Source: a virus
Virus record (IMG/VR): IMGVR_UViG_3300017724_001187
Span: 1 to 24,088 of that record
Length of the DNA: 24,088 nucleotides
Strand: one strand, 5' to 3'
Position numbers and translations under genes: made by a program. A model generated the notes under the pieces. That model had not been told where the DNA came from and searched no databases. It saw nothing but the letters and a program-made list of their open reading frames with translations. Each line of letters begins with the position of its first letter. The stretch's first letter is position 1. Shown in pieces: positions 1-6,669 of this stretch.

Positions 1-37
1 ACCTAGCACGTCCAAATGCTTCTCTTTGTTTACCCAT
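1..37 (-). CDS. 5' end of a phage protein running off the left edge (partial)
   Basis: An ATG on the minus strand at 35-37 opens a frame reading MGKQREAFGRAR that stays open to the window edge. It starts 2 bases after the stop of the preceding gene, the tight spacing used throughout this operon. The ribosome-binding site is weak (CGGAT about 9 bases upstream). Only 12 codons are visible, so no function can be given. Unlike five neighbours it has no N-terminal capsid-targeting motif. It is probably the next member of the late operon. Confidence 0.5.
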   Translation of the reverse strand, partial: MGKQREAFGRAR

Positions 38-39
38 TT

Positions 40-276
40 TTATAAATCCGTATCGTGATTAAGTTTTTTACCTGATTTCTTTTTAACAATATATGCATTT
101 ACTCTTGCATGACCCCATTGTTGAGGAGTGGTCCCAGGACGATGGCCAGTTTTCCAAGCAGCTACGCCTCTATTATAAATCTTTTTAAGTTTGCCTACAC
201 TGTATCCAGACTTTGCAGCTTTGTCCGCAAGAGACTTGCCAGCATCTTCACTAATATATTGGCTAAATTTTAACAT
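40..276 (-). CDS. Small conserved phage protein with a capsid-targeting-like N terminus (DUF5824-like)
   Basis: A 78-residue protein. Residues 1-10 read MLKFSQYISE, matching the T4 internal-protein leader pattern (hydrophobic/aromatic stretch ending in I/L-x-E), so the prohead protease may cut after Glu10. The rest is one compact region: a Lys/Ala-rich helix, then RGVAAWKTGHRPGTTPQQW and ARVNAYIVKK. This block recurs in T4-like marine phage proteins and resembles, from memory, the DUF5824 family; its function is unknown. The start ATG overlaps the stop of the upstream nucleotidyltransferase gene (TAATG), so the two are translationally coupled in the late operon. Role as an internal head protein is inferred from the leader only. 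Confidence 0.8.
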   Translation of the reverse strand: MLKFSQYISEDAGKSLADKAAKSGYSVGKLKKIYNRGVAAWKTGHRPGTTPQQWGHARVNAYIVKKKSGKKLNHDTDL

Positions 277-1406
277 TAATCATCTCCGAACATTTGCTTA
301 AATCTTTTTGTATACTTACTAGGCTTAGTTTTAGCTTTTTTATCACCAGGTGCCGGTGTGTAAGCACTTTTATCATCATCAGCTTTCTTAGCATTCTTTT
401 TAAAGTGAGCATCACGTGCAACCTTAGTTGACTTCTTGAGCCCTTTATGATAATTGACTGGCTGAGAACCTTTGCGATCACCAATATCAGGATCTTCTGC
501 ATTCTTCTTTTCATTTTGGCCAGGTGTAGTTTTCTTAATATATTTTACTGAAGCATCTGTACCATAGTCATACTTAGCTTCTTCGACAATCTTTTCTACT
601 GAATCTAACCATTGACGTGTCTTACGATCAGCTGTCTCTACGATTACATAGTTAGCACCTAACATTGTAATAGTACCAACTTCATCAGTTTTCTTAATAA
701 TAACCTCATCACCTTCTCTGAATAACTCACCAGCAACAAAGGCTTCACGCTCTTTTGATACTGAAGCAAGTTCAACATGATTTTTAAATGATGCTTCTTC
801 CTTAATATTCATACCAGTTCTAATGCTATTAAATAGTTTCTTAGCATCACTGTTAGATATTGCTCTAGGTAAACCTTGACCAAATGAAGTAAAGTCATTT
901 GCTTTAGCTGCAGCTCTCATCTTAGATGCAGACATACCAGAGACACCCTCAGCATCAGGGTCTCTTTCTCCAGCGGATAATACTGTAATTTTCTCAAAGT
1001 TATAGAACCCGTGACGAGCTTTACTACCATTATATTTATTTAATAGAATATCAAACTCACGTATACGATCTGAACCAACAACCATAACAAGCTGTTTAAA
1101 GCCTTCATTATATAAAGCAACTGCCACATCCATGGCAGACTTAACTTTCTTATTAATAAGAATTTGTCTTGCATGTTTAGGAAACATCTTCCTTGCAATC
1201 TTAATCTTATCCATATACATTAGAGGATTCTTTGACTTGTCTTGAGATTGTGATAGGTATACACGATATGGATTTCTTCCAGCTTTAGCTGCTAGTGAAT
1301 TCAATAACTTTTCATGACCAATCGTAGGAGGATTCATTCGTCCGAACGTAAAGTAAACGGACCTTTCCTCTTCAACTAGATACTGACTAAAACTTGGGAC
1401 GCTCAT
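276..1406 (-). CDS. Nucleotidyltransferase (HxGH cytidylyl/adenylyltransferase type), likely head-packaged
   Basis: A 376-residue protein. Residues 1-12 (MSVPSFSQYLVE) fit a capsid-targeting leader ending in L-V-E. The enzyme domain follows: YFTFGRMNPPTIGH (about residues 18-32) is the HxGH-type nucleotide-binding motif, and GMSASKMR (about 157-164) is the second signature, equivalent to ISSTxxR. The fold is shared by NMN adenylyltransferase and cytidylyltransferases, and the substrate cannot be told by eye. Residues about 220-275 form a small KOW/SH3-like beta region (GDEVIIKK, GTITMLGANYVIVET). The last 90 residues are Lys-rich and disordered-looking (KGLKKSTKVARDAHFKK, KAKTKPSKYTKRFKQMFG). 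It is TAATG-coupled to both neighbours. An NAD-metabolism role is possible but unproven. Confidence 0.85.
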   Translation of the reverse strand: MSVPSFSQYLVEEERSVYFTFGRMNPPTIGHEKLLNSLAAKAGRNPYRVYLSQSQDKSKNPLMYMDKIKIARKMFPKHARQILINKKVKSAMDVAVALYNEGFKQLVMVVGSDRIREFDILLNKYNGSKARHGFYNFEKITVLSAGERDPDAEGVSGMSASKMRAAAKANDFTSFGQGLPRAISNSDAKKLFNSIRTGMNIKEEASFKNHVELASVSKEREAFVAGELFREGDEVIIKKTDEVGTITMLGANYVIVETADRKTRQWLDSVEKIVEEAKYDYGTDASVKYIKKTTPGQNEKKNAEDPDIGDRKGSQPVNYHKGLKKSTKVARDAHFKKNAKKADDDKSAYTPAPGDKKAKTKPSKYTKRFKQMFGDD

Positions 1407-1768
1407 TATTTACCACGTTTCCTTGCGATTTCTTTTTTGCGAACATCTTTAATTAATCTTTTTGCTATTCGATTAATACGTGGTTTCATCTTATCTAAGC
1501 GTTTTTCCATTTCGGCTTTACGAGCATTAGTTAGATCACCTTTTCCAATACCCTTAGTAATCTTACGAACCATCTGGTTTCTTGCTGCTCTTTGAGCACG
1601 CTTCTTTAACACGCCGTGACTTGCTATTTTATTTGCGGCTTTTTTGCGACCAATAGCTAACTTAGCTTTGTTCTTGCGAAGACTAATAGCCTTTTTTCTT
1701 CGCTGCATAATAGATAGCGCTTCGTCAACGCCTGAGCCTTCTTCTAAGAATGTCTTAAAATTCTTCAT
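1406..1768 (-). CDS. Highly basic small protein with capsid-targeting leader
   Basis: A 120-residue protein starting MKNFKTFLEE, very close to the T4 internal-protein leader, with a predicted prohead-protease site after Glu10. After a short acidic linker (GSGVDEALS) the remainder is extraordinarily rich in Lys and Arg (RRKKAISLRKNKAK, KKRAQRAARNQMVRK, KDVRKKEIARKRGK) and probably helical. High positive charge is what would be expected of a DNA-associated internal head protein, as in T4 IPI-IPIII. No enzymatic motif is seen. The ATG follows directly on the stop of the upstream ligase-like gene, and its own stop overlaps the next start. The coding call is firm; the role is inferred from charge and leader. 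Confidence 0.8.
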   Translation of the reverse strand: MKNFKTFLEEGSGVDEALSIMQRRKKAISLRKNKAKLAIGRKKAANKIASHGVLKKRAQRAARNQMVRKITKGIGKGDLTNARKAEMEKRLDKMKPRINRIAKRLIKDVRKKEIARKRGK

Positions 1769-2995
1769 TTATTTACCTGCCTTTTCCCATCCTTTAACAA
1801 CATTGGGTGAAAAGTTGTTGTATGAAAACTCCATACGATCAACGATTTTCACTGCATCACCACCAAGTTTGTCGATTGCAACATAGCCTTCTGCCCCAAC
1901 GGTTTTAAATCCGTTTTTAGTTTTAACAAAAGCCTTAGTCATACTCAACTGGTTAAGTCTATTTATAAGTTTTAATTTAGCAAGTACCATTAACTTTTGT
2001 AATTCAAACATTTTTATTAGATTTGCTTTATTCTTATCTGAAAAGAATTCAAGTGTCGCACTTAACTTATCTCGTTGAGTGGTTTTACCTCTCTCCGACT
2101 TTCTTTTGTTAATTTCTTTACCAAACCTAAGTTTGATCCAACGTATAAGCATGGCAGTATGCCGTGATGTATCCTTGACAATCTGTCCTTTTCTAACATA
2201 CTTATTGTTGAACTGTTCGATGAGTTGTGCAAGGTCTTGCTTTGATTCAAGTTCTTTGAGTGTGCTACTGGAGATTTGGTTGAATAGCTTACCGCACTCA
2301 CTGAGGTACTTATTAACTTCATCTGTTTCCTTCTTTGACATAGTAAACTTTGTCATATCTCTTAGCATGGCGTCTTGTGACCAGACATTTTTTGTAGACT
2401 TAAAAGCAGACACGTTGACTCCGTAACTGGCTTTAAGGGAGGCAAAGTCGTTACCTGTATATGTGGTGTGCCATACGACACCAATTTTGGCTGCTTTAAT
2501 GGCTTTTGCTGATTCACTTGCCACAGGGACAGCATAAACAATAGTATTAGGATGGAAAGTGAGATACGCTTCACGATTAATTTTTTCCTTCTTTACATCT
2601 CCAGAGCTAAACAAAAAGTCGCCCTGTACAATACCTTTAATACCTAATGCAGGCAAATATCTAAGAGCCTCTTTGAGCTTAACAGCTAGGTCTCCACTTG
2701 TGTCTTCATCTACATCAGCTTTAGTTTTGTATACCTTAGGGTTCTTATTAAAGATACCTTTCTTAGCAACAAAGAATTTACCATCACGGGGATCTGTACC
2801 AGCAAAGATAGCAGGTGCTCCATCCCATTTTACTGATACACTACCAGCGTGTTTACCACCTAGCATATCTCGCATATCTCTTAGGGCGAAGATAGCTTCA
2901 CGAGTACCCTTAACACCACCATAGAGAACCTTATCCTCGATGTGTGTCATGTGAGTATTCTTTTGCTCAGTAAGTGTTTCTTTAAATGTTATCAT
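1769..2995 (-). CDS. Ligase/nucleotidyltransferase-like phage protein (DUF6267-like)
   Basis: A 408-residue protein. The N terminus MITFKETLTE is another capsid-targeting-type leader. Residues 17-45 lead into VSVKWDGAPAIF (about residues 54-65), a K-x-D-G motif I of the covalent nucleotidyltransferase (DNA/RNA ligase) type. FFVAKKGIFN, GIVQGDFLF and VVWHTTYTG follow at the spacing expected of ligase motifs Ia, III and IV/V. The family resembles DUF6267 proteins of T4-like marine phages, for which I know of no proven activity. An OB-fold is not obvious in the Lys-rich C-terminal 200 residues. A sigma70-like promoter sits at 3002-3030, so transcription could start almost on this ATG. No good Shine-Dalgarno precedes it; Met16 is an alternative start that would remove the leader. 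Confidence 0.8.
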   Translation of the reverse strand: MITFKETLTEQKNTHMTHIEDKVLYGGVKGTREAIFALRDMRDMLGGKHAGSVSVKWDGAPAIFAGTDPRDGKFFVAKKGIFNKNPKVYKTKADVDEDTSGDLAVKLKEALRYLPALGIKGIVQGDFLFSSGDVKKEKINREAYLTFHPNTIVYAVPVASESAKAIKAAKIGVVWHTTYTGNDFASLKASYGVNVSAFKSTKNVWSQDAMLRDMTKFTMSKKETDEVNKYLSECGKLFNQISSSTLKELESKQDLAQLIEQFNNKYVRKGQIVKDTSRHTAMLIRWIKLRFGKEINKRKSERGKTTQRDKLSATLEFFSDKNKANLIKMFELQKLMVLAKLKLINRLNQLSMTKAFVKTKNGFKTVGAEGYVAIDKLGGDAVKIVDRMEFSYNNFSPNVVKGWEKAGK

Positions 2996-3001
2996 ACTTG
3001 G

Positions 3002-3030
3002 ATTATACCATATTTGTTTTAATAAGTAAA
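3002..3030 (-). promoter_or_regulatory. Sigma70-like (early-type) promoter
   Basis: On the minus strand: -35 TTTACT (3025-3030), a 17-bp spacer, and -10 TATAAT (3002-3007). It is preceded by AACAC as in the other early-type promoters of this window. The predicted transcription start falls at about 2995-2996, on or next to the ATG of the ligase-like gene, so the transcript would be leaderless or would use Met16. Confidence 0.6.
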
Positions 3031-3033
3031 GTG

Positions 3034-3255
3034 TTAAGTTCGGCTATCCCAAAAAGATTTGCTCATCTCACCTCTGGTTCTATTAGTATCGCCTACTTTA
3101 CGAACCTCAACATATACTTCTGTACCATTTTTAAATTGTCTAATACCATTAGTTTGTTTTTGCCACAGTGGTCGAAGAGGGCTACCTACACCAGGATCTG
3201 CTGGTGCGTTATTGTATTGCCAACCTGTATTATTTGTTATTGCTACCCAAGCCAT
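3034..3255 (-). CDS. Small conserved phage protein of unknown function
   Basis: A 73-residue protein, MAWVAITNNTGWQY at the start, rich in Asn, Gly and Trp, then SPLRPLWQKQTNGIRQF and EVYVEVRKVGD. The pattern looks like a small all-beta domain. Its start shares TAATG with the stop of the upstream 321-residue gene, so it is coupled to it in the late operon. It is the only complete gene of this operon without a capsid-targeting leader. I recall similar short proteins in T4-like marine phages but cannot give a function; a small structural or accessory virion protein is a guess from the late promoter. Confidence 0.75.
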   Translation of the reverse strand: MAWVAITNNTGWQYNNAPADPGVGSPLRPLWQKQTNGIRQFKNGTEVYVEVRKVGDTNRTRGEMSKSFWDSRT

Positions 3256-4220
3256 TAAACTGTTCCTTTAAATTTTCTGCCTTGAATTGGCATGATTACT
3301 ATTCTAGTACCTTTTACTCCAGCATCACTACGATCACCTTTATAGATAGCTGATAACACAGGCTCAAATCCTAAATCGTCAACCTTATCTCCGTTATAAT
3401 GGATATGGTTAGATTGGAATTCGTATGCTCTACCTTTCTTAACCAGCTTTACTGGTCCTTGAATAAGGATAGAAGTATTCTGTCGCCCTAGTGCTCTACC
3501 ATATTGGTTACCATATACACTTAGATTTTTTAATTTCTTATCTTTAATCTTGCGATATAAAGAAGTGGCACGTGGTAAGCCATCTGGATATTGTGTTTTT
3601 AAATCATTAATAAATGCTTGTACTTCTTTATGATTGTGAATTGTAGGTTCTGATCTCTTTGAGATACCGCCCCATTGTTGGAAGTCTTTTGGACCTTTAC
3701 CATCTTTATGAGAAATCCAAACACATTCTTTACCATCAACATCAATTAAATGGAAGTCAGACTTTGGTACACCAGGTGTTGTCTCAGTAGCTGCAACATT
3801 ATAAATCTTTTTACCAACTTTTATAGGAACATAACCCATAGCTGTTTTAGTACGAATATCATTTAATTGTTTACGCAAGCTTGCAAGTTCAGCATCTTCT
3901 TTAGCTGTACCAGATCCAGCACCCTTACCACCAAACTCTGCAGTTTTTCCAAGTGCACTAATTCTATATGTTTTACCATCATCACCGGTTAGACGAACAT
4001 CTCTGAGTGTAGCTTGATTCCCTTTAGCTACAACTGCAGCTACCTTTGGCTCATATTTAAAGGTAACTTTACTACTACCTTTTGCTAATTCAAATGTGCG
4101 TTCTTTCTTATCCTTTGATTTATACTTGCGAAGAAATACCTCAATACGCCATTTGTATTTTACCATTTCTTTTGGAGATAAAGAAGCCATTTCTGTTATA
4201 AACCCTTTAAATGTTTTCAT
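3255..4220 (-). CDS. Late phage protein with capsid-targeting leader and a possible PD-(D/E)xK-like core
   Basis: A 321-residue protein, first gene behind the late promoter at 4247-4254, with a GGAAAAGAG ribosome-binding site. The leader MKTFKGFITE differs from the T4 IPIII leader (MKTYQEFIAE) at only a few positions, and cleavage is expected after Glu10. Residues about 10-110 are basic and beta-rich. The centre holds PKSDFHLIDVDGKECVWISH followed by K and DFQQWGG; the spacing P-x-x-D ... E-x-x-x-x-x-x-K resembles degenerate PD-(D/E)xK nuclease cores, but this is a visual match only. The C terminus is beta-rich (IHYNGDKVDDLGFEP, RIVIMPIQGRKFKG). If it is a packaged nuclease it could act on host DNA on entry; that is speculation. 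Confidence 0.75.
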   Translation of the reverse strand: MKTFKGFITEMASLSPKEMVKYKWRIEVFLRKYKSKDKKERTFELAKGSSKVTFKYEPKVAAVVAKGNQATLRDVRLTGDDGKTYRISALGKTAEFGGKGAGSGTAKEDAELASLRKQLNDIRTKTAMGYVPIKVGKKIYNVAATETTPGVPKSDFHLIDVDGKECVWISHKDGKGPKDFQQWGGISKRSEPTIHNHKEVQAFINDLKTQYPDGLPRATSLYRKIKDKKLKNLSVYGNQYGRALGRQNTSILIQGPVKLVKKGRAYEFQSNHIHYNGDKVDDLGFEPVLSAIYKGDRSDAGVKGTRIVIMPIQGRKFKGTV

Positions 4221-4246
4221 ACTCTTTTCCAGATATTATTTGCTAG

Positions 4247-4254
4247 TATTTATA
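4247..4254 (-). promoter_or_regulatory. T4-type late promoter TATAAATA
   Basis: The minus strand reads exactly TATAAATA, the T4 late promoter consensus recognised by gp55-type sigma with gp33 and gp45. It lies 26 bases upstream of the ATG at 4220, leaving a leader of about 18 bases that carries GGAAAAGAG. It directly abuts the T-run of the terminator at 4257-4281; the 17-bp junction TTTTTTTATTATAAATA is identical to that at 14113-14129. It is expected to drive the operon running to the left edge. Confidence 0.85.
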
Positions 4255-4256
4255 AT

Positions 4257-4281
4257 AAAAAAAAGCCACCCGAAGGTGGCT
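4257..4281 (-). terminator. Rho-independent terminator with UUCG tetraloop
   Basis: On the minus strand AGCCACC-TTCG-GGTGGCT is followed by eight T: a perfect 7-bp stem with an extra-stable UUCG loop and a U-tract. It ends the transcription unit of the DUF932 gene and the 60-residue protein, and insulates it from the late promoter that begins two bases after the T-run. Confidence 0.92.
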
Positions 4282-4303
4282 CAGTTAAGGGAGAAAGTTA
4301 ATA

Positions 4304-4486
4304 TTATACGAGTTGTCGGATATAAATCCTATCACCAATAAGATCAGTAATATACCTATAGGCATATCCATCATCTTTTAGAGACCTATTCATGTTATCA
4401 ACCATTTTTCCAATGGTGACTGCATCGTCGTTAGTTGCTTTAACGGCAACTAACTCAGCATCATTATTATCATTTACAAGTTGCAT
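4304..4486 (-). CDS. Small acidic protein of unknown function
   Basis: A 60-residue protein beginning MQLVNDNNDAELVAVKATND, with an alpha/beta-looking pattern and C-terminal YRYITDLIGDRIYIRQLV. The coding call rests on a strong Shine-Dalgarno (AAGGAGATATATC before ATG), placement 11 bases after the DUF932 gene, and a terminator 22 bases beyond its stop. No family is recognised. It shares the early promoter at 5509-5537 with the DUF932 gene. Confidence 0.75.
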   Translation of the reverse strand: MQLVNDNNDAELVAVKATNDDAVTIGKMVDNMNRSLKDDGYAYRYITDLIGDRIYIRQLV

Positions 4487-4497
4487 GATATATCTCC

Positions 4498-5472
4498 TTA
4501 GGCAGCAACAGCAAACTTAACTGCTTGCTCTGCTGCTTTTACTTTACGAAGCTGATTCTGTCCAAACCACTGGCTGTGCAATCTATTCTCTGCATTGCGA
4601 CCCTGTAAGTGATCTGTAACATAAGTAACAGAATTAAATGCCTGCCACCATGAGCCTTCACCATACTGTGCTCCAGGTTGTGTTTCTAAGTTATCTAAAC
4701 ATAACTGAGCTGTACGAGACATTTCCTCTTTAGCTTTTACTTCAGAAACCTTATTAGGTGTGTGAGTATGAGGGAACACATTGTTATAGTAGTTCAACAA
4801 ATCTTCAACTTTGAACTTACGTGATCCAAGGAACTGAGCCATTTCTTTATACTTGGCAAACTTCTCATGTGCAATGCCTAGTTGCTCTTTAACCATATCA
4901 GGATTAAATTCTGTTCGGTGACCTACAGCAACAGCACGATCAGCTTTGCTTTCTAGGCTCATTGTGAGGGTGTTATTACATACAACCCGTACAGGAGTAA
5001 ACCTAACATTAATAGATTTGCCATACTGATGGGGATTAGAAAAAAGTAAATAAGACTCAACAGTATCATCGCCAAATACATCAAAAGATTCCTTTATCTT
5101 TGCAAGAGCCCAGACTTGCTGACCACCCTTGAGTGAACCAGCTGTATGCATTTCCATATCTCCAGCTGCCACATATTCTGCAAAGAATTCAAATGCTTGC
5201 TCATTCTGAACAGGATTCCAACCTTTGCCTACATTTGTTAAAATTGAGTTATCAGAAGAACGAACAAGTGCTTGTTGTCCTGTTTTGATTTGCTCATCAC
5301 CTACATTGATAAAAGCATCTACTTTCTTGACGTTCCAATCAAGACCAGCTTTCTGCATCATCTGCAAAGGGCTCAAGTCATTATGAACTTGAGTACCAAG
5401 ACCATGCCAAGGTGTATCACCAACAAAAGCCATTTGAGCCACACCATCAATCATTTCTACTTCATGTGCCAT
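4498..5472 (-). CDS. DUF932 (phage/plasmid-like TIGR03299 type) protein
   Basis: 324 residues from the ATG at 5472. I chose this start over an in-frame ATG at 5520 because GGAG lies 8 bases upstream of 5472, the protein then begins MAHEVEMIDGVAQMAF as in this family, and the upstream ATG falls on the -10 box of the promoter. Hallmarks are FVGDTPWHGLGTQV near the N terminus, LTNVGKGWNPVQNEQAFEFF, FSNPHQYGKSINVRFTPVRV and VCNNTLTMSL. These match the DUF932/TIGR03299 family common in phages and plasmids, whose biochemical role is not established. It is early-expressed from the promoter at 5509-5537. Confidence 0.9.
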   Translation of the reverse strand: MAHEVEMIDGVAQMAFVGDTPWHGLGTQVHNDLSPLQMMQKAGLDWNVKKVDAFINVGDEQIKTGQQALVRSSDNSILTNVGKGWNPVQNEQAFEFFAEYVAAGDMEMHTAGSLKGGQQVWALAKIKESFDVFGDDTVESYLLFSNPHQYGKSINVRFTPVRVVCNNTLTMSLESKADRAVAVGHRTEFNPDMVKEQLGIAHEKFAKYKEMAQFLGSRKFKVEDLLNYYNNVFPHTHTPNKVSEVKAKEEMSRTAQLCLDNLETQPGAQYGEGSWWQAFNSVTYVTDHLQGRNAENRLHSQWFGQNQLRKVKAAEQAVKFAVAA

Positions 5473-5508
5473 TATATAATCTCCATTCCATTTTTTGTTT
5501 CTAAAATT

Positions 5509-5537
5509 AGTATAACACATCCAATCACAGATGTAAA
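5509..5537 (-). promoter_or_regulatory. Sigma70-like early promoter for the DUF932 unit
   Basis: Minus strand: -35 TTTACA (5532-5537), a 17-bp spacer ending TGTGT, and -10 TATACT (5509-5514). The spacer end and boxes match those at 6163-6191 and 21175-21203. The leader is about 30 bases to the ATG at 5472 and includes GGAG. Confidence 0.85.
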
Positions 5538-5560
5538 CAACTAATTTGATTTTTTTTCAA

Positions 5561-5956
5561 TTAATTTGCTTTTATCTCGACAATGTTCATAAGGTCTTTA
5601 ACCAACTGCTTACCATAGTCAGTAAACAAGATGCCACGAGACCAGACCCAGTGAGATACACATTGCTCAGAATAAAACTTATCCTCTTGAGTCATCCAGC
5701 GCAGAGCAGTTTCTCTGTCTTTAGCACCTAGCTCAATCATATCAAGTATTTCACCAGTGAACTCAAACACATTACGAGCAGCACGCCGCTCATCATCTTG
5801 AGTAACTGCTTCAAGCTCATCACAAAGAGCATTATATAGCTCATTCTTCTGGCGAGGAGTACGAGAGTTCCACTCATCCATAGCTTCACCACGAGGACGA
5901 TATCCATAAACATCTTTATGAAGATCAGAAAATAAATCAGTTGTGTAAGTATACAT
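5561..5956 (-). CDS. Conserved phage protein of unknown function
   Basis: 131 residues from the ATG at 5956, whose first base is the last base of the stop of the preceding small gene (TAATG). The frame is open further upstream to an ATG at 6019, but that would run through the overlapping 59-residue gene. The N terminus MYTYTTDLFSDLHKDVYGYR with RGEAMDEWNSRTPRQK is a pattern I have seen in hypothetical proteins of many phages. The middle is strongly helical and acidic (LYNALCDELEAVTQDDERRA, EILDMIELG), and the C terminus has VSHWVWSRGILFTDYGKQLV. Function unknown. It lies in the two-gene early unit behind the promoter at 6163-6191. Confidence 0.8.
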   Translation of the reverse strand: MYTYTTDLFSDLHKDVYGYRPRGEAMDEWNSRTPRQKNELYNALCDELEAVTQDDERRAARNVFEFTGEILDMIELGAKDRETALRWMTQEDKFYSEQCVSHWVWSRGILFTDYGKQLVKDLMNIVEIKAN

Positions 5957-6135
5957 TATACAGCTTCCTTTTCCATTTCGCTTTCCATGCGAGTTACATT
6001 TTTTTGAAGAGTAGTACAAATCATATCAAGCTCGATTAACACGTGCTCTTTAGAACAGCCATCAGCTCGTCTGATCACACCTTGAATAAGATCCTCTACT
6101 AATAGAGCGTCTTGAATATCATTTACTTTAATCAT
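5956..6135 (-). CDS. 59-residue helical protein, coupled by TAATG to the next gene
   Basis: Translation from the ATG at 6135 gives a 59-residue protein beginning MIKVNDIQDALLVEDLIQGV and ending ESEMEKEAV, rich in Glu, Leu and Ile and probably an all-helical dimer. Support: a GGAG Shine-Dalgarno (CGGAGATACATT before ATG), an early promoter 28 bases upstream, and a TAATG overlap with the following gene at 5956. No family is recognised. Confidence 0.75.
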   Translation of the reverse strand: MIKVNDIQDALLVEDLIQGVIRRADGCSKEHVLIELDMICTTLQKNVTRMESEMEKEAV

Positions 6136-6162
6136 AATGTATCTCCGTTATTTGATATAAGT

Positions 6163-6191
6163 AGTATAACACAACTAAATATGGTTGTAAA
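6163..6191 (-). promoter_or_regulatory. Sigma70-like early promoter
   Basis: Minus strand: -35 TTTACA (6186-6191) preceded by AACAC, a 17-bp spacer ending TGTGT, and -10 TATACT (6163-6168). It drives the 59- and 131-residue genes. The inverted element at 6218-6235 lies 26 bases upstream of the -35 box. Confidence 0.85.
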
Positions 6192-6217
6192 GTGTTTATT
6201 TGATAATAATACAAATG

Positions 6218-6235
6218 TGTAACAAATATGTTACA
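6218..6235. repeat. 18-bp inverted-repeat element TGTAACAAATATGTTACA (copy 1)
   Basis: TGTAAC and GTTACA flank a 6-bp centre. The same 18 bp occurs without mismatch at 23511-23528, with related versions at 14990-15007 and 16065-16082. This copy lies between the divergent transcription units, upstream of the early promoter at 6163-6191 on one side and 11 bases before the plus-strand ATG at 6247 on the other. It could therefore be an operator acting in both directions. Function inferred. Confidence 0.6.
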
Positions 6236-6246
6236 ATGAGGCGAAG

Positions 6247-6669
6247 ATGAAATTTTATATTACTGGTACTAGACGAGGTCTAGGTGAAGCATTAAAACAA
6301 AAATATGATACTGTATCTACATTAGAAGAATGTGATATATTCATTAATTGTAAACATGATGGCTTTGAGCAAGTAGATATGCTGTACAAAGCAGCAGCTC
6401 TTAATAAACGTATCATTAACATAGGATCTCACGCAAGTGATTTTACATATCTACACAAATATGCTGTAGAGAAAAGAGCCTTACGAGAAGCTAATAACCA
6501 GTTGTTCATAGCTGGTAAGAAAACAACGTGTCTGAACTTTGGTTACTTTGATACTGAAAGATCAGCACATAAAGATGTTGAAAAGATGCCTTTAGATTAT
6601 GTGATAGATGTTATCGAATGGGTTCTTATTCAAGAATACAATGTGAAAGAATTAACAGTATGCGCATAG
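6247..6669 (+). CDS. Compact short-chain dehydrogenase/reductase (SDR)-like protein
   Basis: A 140-residue protein, the first of only two plus-strand genes. TGTRRGLG (residues 6-13) is the TGxxxGxG cofactor motif of classical SDRs. IFINC (about 31-35) corresponds to the NAG strand, NIGSHAS (about 58-64) to the catalytic Ser strand, and YAVEK (72-76) to the YxxxK dyad. At 140 residues it is far shorter than the usual ~250, with most peripheral helices trimmed, yet the Ser-Tyr-Lys order is kept, so it may be active on a small substrate. GAGGCGAAG precedes the ATG. It overlaps the following oxygenase gene by 10 bases. I see no strong promoter of its own. Confidence 0.8.
   Translation: MKFYITGTRRGLGEALKQKYDTVSTLEECDIFINCKHDGFEQVDMLYKAAALNKRIINIGSHASDFTYLHKYAVEKRALREANNQLFIAGKKTTCLNFGYFDTERSAHKDVEKMPLDYVIDVIEWVLIQEYNVKELTVCA

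Noticed and set aside
2062-2924. Several long open frames in other registers across the ligase-like gene
   Set aside because: They overlap a well-supported gene, lack ribosome-binding sites and show compositions typical of shadow frames.
5473-5520. Longer start of the DUF932 gene at 5520
   Set aside because: The upstream ATG lies in the promoter -10 region and lacks a ribosome-binding site; the ATG at 5472 has GGAG and the family-like N terminus.
5521-5560. T-rich stretch after the 131-residue gene as a terminator
   Set aside because: Only an imperfect A/T pairing is visible and there is no GC stem.
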